Below are positions 1-5,400 of a stretch of 8,012 bases of DNA, in pieces. Under the pieces are notes generated by a model. The model was not told the origin of the DNA. It worked only from the letters and a program-made list of their open reading frames with translations, and ran no database searches. The stretch's first letter is position 1; every line of letters begins with the position of its first letter. Made by a program: the position numbers and the translations under genes. Source of the stretch: CATJXY01 sp964623925 (GTDB lineage: Bacteria > Bacillota_I > Bacilli_A > Erysipelotrichales > Erysipelotrichaceae); assembly GCA_964623925.1 (NCBI GenBank), contig CAZUVT010000096.1, positions 1-8,012 of the forward strand, read 5' to 3'.

Positions 1-1
1 A

Positions 2-250
2 ATTGAAATCACATCCCAGAATCACAGTTTTGCGGTAGAAAATACAGAAGATCATAATCCGGCTGTTGAATTTACTCACATCAATCTTCTTGATCAAACA
101 ATCGAAGGATTGGCAATCAAAGATCAGTATTTATTTTCTGTCCAGTATCATCCGGAAAGTGCACCGGGACCTCAGGATAGTGATTATCTTTTTGATCAAT
201 TTATAGAAAATATGGAAAACTTCAAAAAGGAGAGAAAGAACAATGCCTAA
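2..250 (+). CDS. carA: Carbamoyl phosphate synthetase small (glutaminase) subunit, 3' end only
   Basis: Only the last 82 residues are visible; the gene begins upstream of the window. The product hydrolyses glutamine and passes ammonia to the large subunit CarB in the cytoplasm. The fragment is the C-terminal part of a class I glutamine amidotransferase domain. It shows the SQNHSFAV segment (fragment residues 5-12) and the YHPESAPGP motif (49-57), whose His50 and Glu52 correspond to the catalytic-triad His and Glu. A short Lys-rich tail follows. The stop codon (248-250) lies inside carB, giving an 8-nt overlap with the carB start at 243. This implies co-transcription and translational coupling of the two subunits. 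The identity is firm because of both the motifs and the neighbour. The promoter and any pyrimidine or arginine control element lie outside the window. Confidence 0.95.
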   Translation: MEITSQNHSFAVENTEDHNPAVEFTHINLLDQTIEGLAIKDQYLFSVQYHPESAPGPQDSDYLFDQFIENMENFKKERKNNA

Positions 251-3200
251 ACGAACAGATATAAAAAAGATTCTTGTGATCGGTTCGGGACCGATCGTTA
301 TCGGACAAGCGGCTGAATTTGATTATGCCGGAACACAGGCCTGTCTTTCTTTAAAAGAAGAGGGCTATGAAGTCATTCTTATCAATTCCAATCCGGCAAC
401 GATCATGACAGATACCGGCATTGCCGATAAAGTCTACATGGAACCGTTAAAGTTGGAGTATGTGGCCCGGATCATTCGTAAGGAAAGACCGGATGCGCTT
501 GTGGCGACACTTGGCGGCCAGACCGGATTAAACTTGGCGATGCAGCTGGCACAAAAAGGGATTCTGGAAGAATGCCAGTGCGAGATCTTAGGAACATCTT
601 TTTCCTCGATCGAACAGGCAGAAGACAGGCAGTTGTTTAAAGATCTGTGCGATTCGATTCAAGAGCCGACCTTGCCTTCGCATACCGCCAGATCCATGGA
701 AGAAATCATCCGTGTGGCTCACGAAATCGGCTATCCGGTCATTTTGCGTCCTGCCTTTACTTTGGGTGGAACCGGTGGCGGTTTTGCCTCTGATGATGAA
801 GAGCTTATAGAGGTCGGAAAGAATGCGCTCAAGCTTTCTCCGGTATCTCAGGTTCTTGTTGAAAAATCGATTAAAGGCTATAAAGAAATTGAATATGAAG
901 TCATGCGCGACAAGAATGATACTGCGATCGTGATCTGTAATATGGAAAATATCGATCCGGTGGGAGTTCATACCGGCGATTCCATGGTCGTAGCCCCTTC
1001 ACAGACGCTATCGAATAAAGAATATCAGCTTTTGCGTGATTCCGCTTTGAAGATCATTCGTGCTTTGAAAATCGAAGGAGGCTGCAATGTTCAGTTTGCA
1101 TTGGATCCATTCAGCTTCCGGTATTATGTTATTGAAGTTAATCCGCGTGTTTCCAGATCTTCTGCCTTGGCATCCAAAGCCAGCGGTTATCCGATCGCCA
1201 GAGTTTCTGCCAAAATTGCCATCGGCATGACATTGGATGAAATCCGGATTGCCAATACACCGGCTTCTTTTGAACCGGCTCTGGATTATGTTGTCAGCAA
1301 GATCGCCCGTTTCCCATTTGATAAGTTTGCAACAGCAGACAGACACTTGTCTACCCAGATGAAGGCAACAGGCGAGGTCATGAGCATCGGAAGAACGATG
1401 GAAGAAAGCCTTCTAAAGGCAGTGAGATCATTAGAAATCGGAGTAGATCATCTGTATCTGTCCAAGTTTGATTCCGTTTCTAATGAAGAACTGCTGAAGA
1501 TGATTGAAACGCCGAGTGATGAGAGGTTGTTTGAGATTGCAGAATTATTCAGAAGAGATCTTGATTTGAATCTGATTTATCAGGAAACCAAGATCGACAG
1601 TTTCTTTTTAGATAAGATTCGAAATATCATTGCGATGGAAAAACGATTTAAGGAAGATCCGCATAATGATGAACTCTTCATCAAGGCAAAGCGTATGGGA
1701 TTCTCCGATAAATGGCTGGGAAAGATCCTTCATAAGGATGAAGTAGAGATGATTGAATTTCGAAGAGAAAAGAAGATCCATCCGGTCTATAAGATGATCG
1801 ATACCTGTGCGAGTGAATTTGATTCGTATGTCCCATATTTTTATTCGACTTATGAAGATGAGAATGAATCGCTGGTTTCAGAAAATGAGAAGATCATCGT
1901 ACTGGGATCCGGACCGATCCGAATCGGGCAGGGTGTTGAATTTGATTATTCGACCGTTCATGCAATCTGGGCAATCCAAGAAGCCGGCTATGAGGCGATC
2001 ATCATCAACAACAATCCTGAAACGGTATCCACAGATTACTCAATCAGTGATAAGCTTTATTTTGAACCACTTTGTCTTGAAGATGTCATGAATATCATTG
2101 ATTTGGAAAAGCCGAAAGGAGTCATCGTCTCTTTAGGCGGCCAGACCGCCATCAATTTGGCTGAAAAACTGAAACGATGTGGTGTATCGATCATCGGAAC
2201 GGGAGTAGAGGCCATCGATAAGGCAGAAAACAGAGACAGTTTTGAAAAAGTTGCCAAGAAGGCCCATGTTCCTCAGCCGATCGGCCAGGCAGTGACAACG
2301 ATCAAAGATGGCTTGGAAGTCGCCAATCGGATCGGTTATCCGGTTTTAGTTCGGCCTTCCTATGTATTGGGAGGCAGGGCGATGCAGATCGTCAACAGTG
2401 ATGAACAGCTGATTCATTATTTAAATACTGCCGTATTGGTCAATGAGGATCAGCCGGTCCTTGTCGATAAGTATATTGAAGGAATTGAAGTGGAAGTGGA
2501 TGCGATCTGTGATGGAAAGGATGTCTTTATTCCGGGAATCATGCAGCTGGTTGAAGAGACCGGAGTCCATTCGGGTGATTCCATGAGTGTCTATCCGCCG
2601 TATTCCTTGAGTGAAAAGGTAAAAAGCACGATTGAGAAATATACGATCGATCTGGGCTTGGAAATTGGGATCCGGGGACTCTTTAATGTTCAGTTCATTG
2701 TAGATGGTCAAGATCAGGTCTCTGTTATTGAAGTCAATCCGCGATCTTCAAGAAGTGTTCCGTTTCTTTCTAAGGTGACGAAGATCCCGATGGCAAATCT
2801 TGCGACAAAAGTGATGCTCGGCAAGACCTTGAAGGAATTGGGATTTGAAAGCGGCGTCATGAATGAGAGAAAGAAATGGTATGTCAAAGCACCGACTTTC
2901 AGTTTTTCGAAAATCAGCGGACTGGATGCCATGCTTTCTCCGGAAATGAAATCGACCGGAGAGGCTATCGGCTATGATGATTCTTTGAATCGCGCTCTTT
3001 ATAAAGCCTTGCAGGCAAGCAATTTGAGAGTTGCAAACTATGGAACTGTCTTTGTGACAATTGCGGATAAGGATAAGGAGAAAGCACTTGGCTTGATTCG
3101 AAGATTCTACGATCTGGGCTTTAATATTGAAGCGACAAGCGGTACGGCTCAGATCTTGAAAATGAATCATATCAAGACAAGAGTGAAACGTAAATTATCA

Positions 3201-3422
3201 GAAGGCAGTGAAGAAATCTTGGATTCGATCAGAAAAGGACATGTGACCTATATCATCAACACCTTATCTGTGACAGATGAATCCAACAGCCGTGATGGAT
3301 ACTGGATCCGCCGCTGTGCCGTTGAAAACAATGTGACAGTATTCACGTCGCTTGATACCGTCAATGTTCTTTTGAATGTCTTAGAAGAGATCACTGTCGG
3401 TGTTGATGTCATTGATGCTTAA
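243..3422 (+). CDS. carB: Carbamoyl phosphate synthetase large subunit
   Basis: This complete 1059-residue protein makes carbamoyl phosphate from bicarbonate, two ATP and CarA-derived ammonia, for pyrimidines and arginine. The two homologous halves are clear. The first half has GSGPIVIGQAAEFDYAG (14-30) and the carboxyphosphate ATP-grasp domain with Arg129, Arg169, Glu215, HTGDS (243-247) and EVNPR (298-302); these positions coincide with E. coli numbering. An oligomerisation region spans about 400-545. The second half has GSGPIRIGQGVEFDYS (555-570) and the carbamate ATP-grasp domain with RPSYVLGGRAM (704-714), HSGDSM (776-781) and EVNPR (830-834). The C-terminal methylglyoxal-synthase-like allosteric domain (about 932-1059) carries ATSGTAQIL and YWIRRCAVE. 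Length is normal for the family (about 1060-1073). An AAGGAGAG ribosome binding site (227-234) lies 8 nt before the ATG. No frameshift or lost catalytic residue is visible. Nucleotide effector preference cannot be read from sequence alone. Confidence 0.98.
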   Translation: MPKRTDIKKILVIGSGPIVIGQAAEFDYAGTQACLSLKEEGYEVILINSNPATIMTDTGIADKVYMEPLKLEYVARIIRKERPDALVATLGGQTGLNLAMQLAQKGILEECQCEILGTSFSSIEQAEDRQLFKDLCDSIQEPTLPSHTARSMEEIIRVAHEIGYPVILRPAFTLGGTGGGFASDDEELIEVGKNALKLSPVSQVLVEKSIKGYKEIEYEVMRDKNDTAIVICNMENIDPVGVHTGDSMVVAPSQTLSNKEYQLLRDSALKIIRALKIEGGCNVQFALDPFSFRYYVIEVNPRVSRSSALASKASGYPIARVSAKIAIGMTLDEIRIANTPASFEPALDYVVSKIARFPFDKFATADRHLSTQMKATGEVMSIGRTMEESLLKAVRSLEIGVDHLYLSKFDSVSNEELLKMIETPSDERLFEIAELFRRDLDLNLIYQETKIDSFFLDKIRNIIAMEKRFKEDPHNDELFIKAKRMGFSDKWLGKILHKDEVEMIEFRREKKIHPVYKMIDTCASEFDSYVPYFYSTYEDENESLVSENEKIIVLGSGPIRIGQGVEFDYSTVHAIWAIQEAGYEAIIINNNPETVSTDYSISDKLYFEPLCLEDVMNIIDLEKPKGVIVSLGGQTAINLAEKLKRCGVSIIGTGVEAIDKAENRDSFEKVAKKAHVPQPIGQAVTTIKDGLEVANRIGYPVLVRPSYVLGGRAMQIVNSDEQLIHYLNTAVLVNEDQPVLVDKYIEGIEVEVDAICDGKDVFIPGIMQLVEETGVHSGDSMSVYPPYSLSEKVKSTIEKYTIDLGLEIGIRGLFNVQFIVDGQDQVSVIEVNPRSSRSVPFLSKVTKIPMANLATKVMLGKTLKELGFESGVMNERKKWYVKAPTFSFSKISGLDAMLSPEMKSTGEAIGYDDSLNRALYKALQASNLRVANYGTVFVTIADKDKEKALGLIRRFYDLGFNIEATSGTAQILKMNHIKTRVKRKLSEGSEEILDSIRKGHVTYIINTLSVTDESNSRDGYWIRRCAVENNVTVFTSLDTVNVLLNVLEEITVGVDVIDA

Positions 3423-3501
3423 TAACTTCTTCAAATAGGCGGTCATCTGATTTTGTGAGTTTCATGATCGGCTGTCAATTAAATATTCGGGTTCTTCCTT
3501 T

Positions 3502-3531
3502 TTGTCAAATACTTTTGATATGAATTAAAAT
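3502..3531 (+). promoter_or_regulatory. Predicted sigma-A-type promoter of the HTH membrane-regulator gene
   Basis: The -35 element is TTGTCA (3502-3507) and the -10 element is TAAAAT (3526-3531), separated by 18 nt. Each matches the consensus at 5 of 6 positions. Transcription should start near 3538, leaving a leader of about 67 nt before the ATG at 3606. A palindrome covers the end of the -35 and the spacer, and a second one begins just after the predicted start. No convincing terminator separates this region from carB, so some readthrough from carAB is possible. Confidence 0.6.
3505..3518. promoter_or_regulatory. Candidate operator O1 (TCAAA-N4-TTTGA palindrome)
   Basis: This is a perfect inverted repeat with 5-bp arms TCAAA and TTTGA and centre TACT. 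It overlaps the 3' half of the predicted -35 element and most of the spacer. The same arms and the same 4-bp spacing recur at 3540-3553. Bound protein here would block RNA polymerase. The natural candidate ligand is the XRE-type regulator encoded just downstream, which is inference from position. Confidence 0.5.
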
Positions 3532-3539
3532 AGACGATG

Positions 3540-3553
3540 TCAAAGAGTTTTGA
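3540..3553. promoter_or_regulatory. Candidate operator O2 (TCAAA-N4-TTTGA palindrome)
   Basis: This second copy of the palindrome at 3505-3518 has identical arms and a different centre (GAGT). It starts 35 bp after the first and lies at about +2 to +15 of the predicted transcript. Two sites flanking a promoter core are a common arrangement for an autorepressor. Identical arms with unrelated centres argue that the arms are under selection, although AT-rich 5-mers can recur by chance. Confidence 0.5.
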
Positions 3554-3605
3554 TAGTTGAAATCTTCCTTTTTGATTAAAATAGGAAATGAAAGAGGTGA
3601 TGAAG

Positions 3606-4190
3606 ATGGAACTCGGCAGGCAGATAAAGAAATATCGGATAGAGGCAAATCTATCGCAAGAAGAGTTGGCAGATAAGATCTTTGTTTCAAGACAATCGAT
3701 ATCAAATTGGGAAAATGATAAGAATTATCCTGATATTAAAAGCTTGGTGTTGATGAGTGAAGTCTTTCAAATATCTCTTGACAATTTGATCAAAGGAGAT
3801 ATAGAAAGAATGAAGAAAGAAATCAATGTACAGGAATATGCAGATTTTCAAAAGGATAGTATTATTTTTTCACTAATATTTATTGCCTTACTGATCACTC
3901 CGATTCCATTTGCAATGTTATGGAAATGGTTTGGAATGGCTCTATATTTATGTTTGTTTGGAATCGGAATGGTTTTTGCCATCAGGATTGAAAAGTACAA
4001 GAAAAAATATGATATCCAGACGTATAAAGAAATTGTTGCTTTTATGGATGGAAAAAGTCTGAGTGAAATTGAAAAAGCAAGAGAAGAAGCCAAAAGGCCA
4101 TATCAAAAAGTTCTTATGACATTAGGATCGGCTTTATTAGGAGTCGCTATTGCGATTATTATGACTGCTTTAATGAGATTTTTCTTTTAA
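3606..4190 (+). CDS. XRE-family helix-turn-helix regulator with C-terminal membrane segments
   Basis: This 194-residue protein is a probable membrane-tethered transcription regulator. An N-terminal Cro/C1-type HTH domain covers about residues 4-63. The first HTH helix is around SQEELADKIF (17-26) and the recognition helix is around SRQSISNWEND (28-38), followed by the family-typical YPDIKSLVLMSEVF. A charged linker leads to hydrophobic segments at about 85-106, 110-127 and 168-190; a charged, probably helical cytoplasmic stretch lies between the last two. Start choice: an in-frame ATG exists at 3588, but the strong AGAGGTGA site (3593-3600) lies 5 nt before the ATG at 3606, and the domain begins exactly there (MELGRQIKKYR). 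It is a single-gene unit with its own promoter and candidate operators. XRE proteins with two to three C-terminal membrane segments are common in Bacillota. The signal sensed and the targets are unknown. No functional link to carAB or aro genes is visible. Confidence 0.85.
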   Translation: MELGRQIKKYRIEANLSQEELADKIFVSRQSISNWENDKNYPDIKSLVLMSEVFQISLDNLIKGDIERMKKEINVQEYADFQKDSIIFSLIFIALLITPIPFAMLWKWFGMALYLCLFGIGMVFAIRIEKYKKKYDIQTYKEIVAFMDGKSLSEIEKAREEAKRPYQKVLMTLGSALLGVAIAIIMTALMRFFF

Positions 4191-4212
4191 GACAAGAAAT
4201 ATAAAAGAATTC

Positions 4213-4242
4213 TTGCCTTTAGGCAGAAAAGAGTAGTATAAT
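4213..4242 (+). promoter_or_regulatory. Predicted promoter of the leader peptide and aro operon
   Basis: The -10 element is a perfect TATAAT (4237-4242). The -35 element is TTGCCT (4213-4218, 4 of 6 consensus), with an 18-nt spacer. Transcription should start at about 4248-4250, only some 13 nt before the leader ATG at 4262. The 5' region would therefore consist almost entirely of the leader ORF and the terminators. It is the only strong promoter seen between the HTH gene and aroB. Confidence 0.75.
4214..4225. promoter_or_regulatory. Palindrome overlapping the -35 of the aro promoter
   Basis: A 12-bp perfect inverted repeat (TGCCT-TT-AGGCA) overlaps the predicted -35 hexamer and the start of the spacer. 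It could be an operator for an unknown regulator. It could also be part of a weak hairpin ending the preceding HTH transcript, but no T-tract follows. Function is unproven. Confidence 0.3.
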
Positions 4243-4250
4243 GATGACGT

Positions 4251-4256
4251 GGTGAT
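4251..4256 (+). promoter_or_regulatory. Ribosome binding site of the leader ORF
   Basis: GGTGAT matches the 3' part of the anti-Shine-Dalgarno complement (AGGAGGTGAT) and ends 5 nt before the leader ATG at 4262. Its presence makes it likely that the 13-codon ORF is really translated. Confidence 0.6.
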
Positions 4257-4261
4257 AAATT

Positions 4262-4303
4262 ATGCATTGTTATGAAGTTTATTCTTATTACTACTTTAGA
4301 TAG
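4262..4303 (+). CDS. Tyrosine-rich leader peptide MHCYEVYSYYYFR of an attenuator
   Basis: This 13-codon ORF has five Tyr codons: TAT at 4271, 4280 and 4286, and TAC at 4289 and 4292. The last three are consecutive and are followed by a Phe codon, Arg and TAG (4301-4303). It sits 13 nt or so downstream of a predicted transcription start, has its own ribosome binding site, and ends at the first base of an intrinsic terminator. This is the architecture of amino-acid biosynthetic leader peptides such as those of E. coli trp and pheA. Translation of the Tyr run would report tRNA-Tyr charging. The next genes all belong to chorismate synthesis, the common route to Tyr, Phe and Trp, so sensor and controlled pathway agree. 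The peptide itself probably has no function after synthesis. It is too short for standard gene callers and would normally be missed. Confidence 0.82.
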   Translation: MHCYEVYSYYYFR

Positions 4304-4353
4304 CCCCGATGAAAACCAACAAAATGCTTGGATTTTTAGTCGGGGTTTTAATT
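4304..4353 (+). terminator. Attenuator terminator T1, directly after the leader stop codon
   Basis: The outer stem is CCCCGA (4304-4309) with TCGGGG (4340-4345). A U-G pair (4310/4339) extends it, and a G-A mismatch follows. The stem then continues as AAAA (4312-4315) with TTTT (4334-4337) and CCAA (4316-4319) with TTGG (4328-4331), with two bases (4332-4333) bulged. The loop is 4320-4327. The tract TTTTAATT (4346-4353) follows. The 5' arm begins at the base after the leader TAG, so ribosome position on the leader determines whether this arm is free. It lies between promoter and aroB in the same direction, so its role is control rather than gene-end termination. Confidence 0.85.
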
Positions 4354-4360
4354 AGAGCAT
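4324..4360 (+). promoter_or_regulatory. Candidate antiterminator helix exclusive with T1 and T2
   Basis: Bases 4324-4329 (ATGCTT) can pair with 4355-4360 (GAGCAT). After one G-A mismatch, 4331-4334 (GATT) pairs with 4350-4353 (AATT), giving ten pairs including two G-U wobbles. The helix uses the 3' inner arm of terminator T1 and the 5' arm of terminator T2, so it cannot coexist with either in full. ATGCTT occurs twice (4324-4329 and 4369-4374), and GAGCAT can pair with either copy. The downstream choice makes T2; the upstream choice prevents it. A ribosome stalled in the Tyr run would hinder the T1 5' arm and favour this helix. Stability was judged by eye only. Confidence 0.5.
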
Positions 4361-4378
4361 CAAATTCGATGCTTTTTT
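4355..4378 (+). terminator. Second tandem terminator T2 before aroB
   Basis: The stem is AGCATC (4356-4361) with GATGCT (4368-4373); position 4355 can add a G-U pair. The loop has 6 nt, and the T run covers 4373-4378. It ends 5 nt before the aroB ribosome binding site (4383-4391) and does not mask it, so it should act on transcription rather than translation. It is weaker than T1 but has the better T-tract. Tandem terminators upstream of a biosynthetic operon fit an attenuator with a back-up stop. Confidence 0.7.
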
Positions 4379-4397
4379 ATTTGAGAGGTGACAGTTT

Positions 4398-5396
4398 ATG
4401 GAGATTTTAGTTGATTTAAAAGAAAGAAGCTATCCGATCATTCTGGAAAGAGGGGCAGTTGAGAAATGCTCAACATGGATCAAGACAGACCGCAAGGTCA
4501 TGATTCTATCCGATGACGGAGTTCCAAGTGAGTTGCAGCAGCTTGTCCTGTCACAGTTTCCAAAAGGATTCTTAAAAGTGGTCAGACAAGGGGAATCTTC
4601 CAAATCTTTTGAGTGCTGGGAAGAGTGTCAAAGAGAATTGATCAGGCATCAGTTTTCCCGCAAGGATTGTGTGATTGCGCTGGGAGGCGGCGTGATCGGT
4701 GATCTTGGTGGCTTTGTTGCCTCAACTTATATGCGGGGAATTGACTTTATCAATATCCCGACTACGACACTTTCTCAGATCGATAGCAGTATCGGCGGAA
4801 AAACGGCAATCAATGTCGATGGGATCAAGAATTGTGTCGGAACCTTTTATCAGCCTAAGATCGTCCTCATTGATCCGGATGTATTGAAGACATTGCCCCC
4901 TCGTCACTATATGAATGGGCTGGTAGAAGCATTAAAGGCCGGTTTGATTTATGATGCGAGTCTATTTGAACTGTTTGAAAAAGGAACATTTGAAAAAGAT
5001 ATTGAAATGATTTTATATAAAGCTTTGTTGGTAAAAAAAGACGTTGTGGAAAAGGATGAGAGGGAAACCGGTCTTCGGAAGATCTTGAATTTCGGTCATA
5101 CGATCGGTCATGGAATTGAAAGCTACTATCATCTTCATGATCTCTATCATGGTGAAGCAGTTGCATTGGGAATGATTCCTTTTATCAAAAATGAAGGATT
5201 AAAAAAGAGGACACTTGAGGTCTATAAGAAGATGAACCTTCATTCAACCATTGATTATGATCCAGAAGCGGTTTATCAGTTTATGTGCAGTGATAAAAAA
5301 GCAAATGCAGAGCAAATCGTAACGATCCAGGTGAAAGAATTGGGGAAGGCAGAGATGGTGGAAATGCCGATCAAAGAATTAAGAAAGGTACTTTAA
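4398..5396 (+). CDS. aroB: 3-Dehydroquinate synthase
   Basis: This 332-residue cytoplasmic enzyme catalyses the second shikimate-pathway step, DAHP to 3-dehydroquinate, using NAD and a divalent metal. The N-terminal half is the NAD-binding domain with ALGGGVIGDLGGFVA (94-108), followed by YMRG, PTTTLSQIDSSIGGK (121-135) and the NFGHTIGHGIE motif (231-241). Metal ligands expected from the family are present: Glu177 (in GLVEALK), His234 and His251 (HGEA). Catalytic-site Asn231 and His238 are also conserved. It is somewhat shorter than the 350-365 residues common in bacteria, with a compact C-terminus but no missing motif. A GAGAGGTGA site (4383-4391) precedes the ATG by 6 nt. It is the first structural gene after the Tyr leader attenuator, and aroC follows after 4 nt. 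Confidence 0.97.
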   Translation: MEILVDLKERSYPIILERGAVEKCSTWIKTDRKVMILSDDGVPSELQQLVLSQFPKGFLKVVRQGESSKSFECWEECQRELIRHQFSRKDCVIALGGGVIGDLGGFVASTYMRGIDFINIPTTTLSQIDSSIGGKTAINVDGIKNCVGTFYQPKIVLIDPDVLKTLPPRHYMNGLVEALKAGLIYDASLFELFEKGTFEKDIEMILYKALLVKKDVVEKDERETGLRKILNFGHTIGHGIESYYHLHDLYHGEAVALGMIPFIKNEGLKKRTLEVYKKMNLHSTIDYDPEAVYQFMCSDKKANAEQIVTIQVKELGKAEMVEMPIKELRKVL

Positions 5397-5400
5397 ACAT

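Larger units (their letters stand above)
3493..3584 (+). repeat. Short direct repeats upstream of the HTH gene
   Basis: The 12-mer TCTTCCTTTTTG occurs at 3493-3504 and again at 3563-3574, exactly 70 bp apart. The 10-mer ATTAAAATAG occurs at 3524-3533 and 3575-3584. The two palindromes at 3505-3518 and 3540-3553 lie between the 12-mers. In the second copy the 12-mer abuts the 10-mer directly. In the first copy a palindrome and about five further bases separate them. The layout suggests a partial duplication of the promoter region. The second 12-mer/10-mer set does not make a good promoter, because its best -35-like hexamer is only 14 nt from the TAAAAT. Confidence 0.55.

Noticed and set aside
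588..1346. Long open frames on the - strand inside carB, and similar ones inside aroB, aroC and aroE-aroK.
   Set aside because: They are shadows of strongly conserved + strand genes. Their translations are low-complexity with no recognisable domains, and no promoter or ribosome binding site supports them.
243..3422. Very frequent GATC sites throughout carB and the aro genes.
   Set aside because: They follow from frequent Asp GAT and Ile ATC codons after G-ending codons (for example AAG-ATC). No clustering suggests a replication or methylation function.
3440..3470. Possible terminator after carB: CGGTCAT (3440-3446) can pair with ATGATCG (3464-3470).
   Set aside because: The loop is 17 nt long, the stem contains a G-U pair, and no T-tract follows. 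It is too weak to call as an intrinsic terminator.
3588..3605. Upstream ATG at 3588 (and one at 3600) as start of the HTH gene.
   Set aside because: The strong AGAGGTGA site lies at 3593-3600, after the first ATG and overlapping the second. Spacing and domain start both favour the ATG at 3606.
4249..4397. A T-box or other known riboswitch upstream of aroB.
   Set aside because: Only about 13 nt separate the predicted transcription start from the leader ATG. There is no room for Stem I, and no TGGNACC-type antiterminator bulge is present. A T-box would require a different promoter much further upstream.
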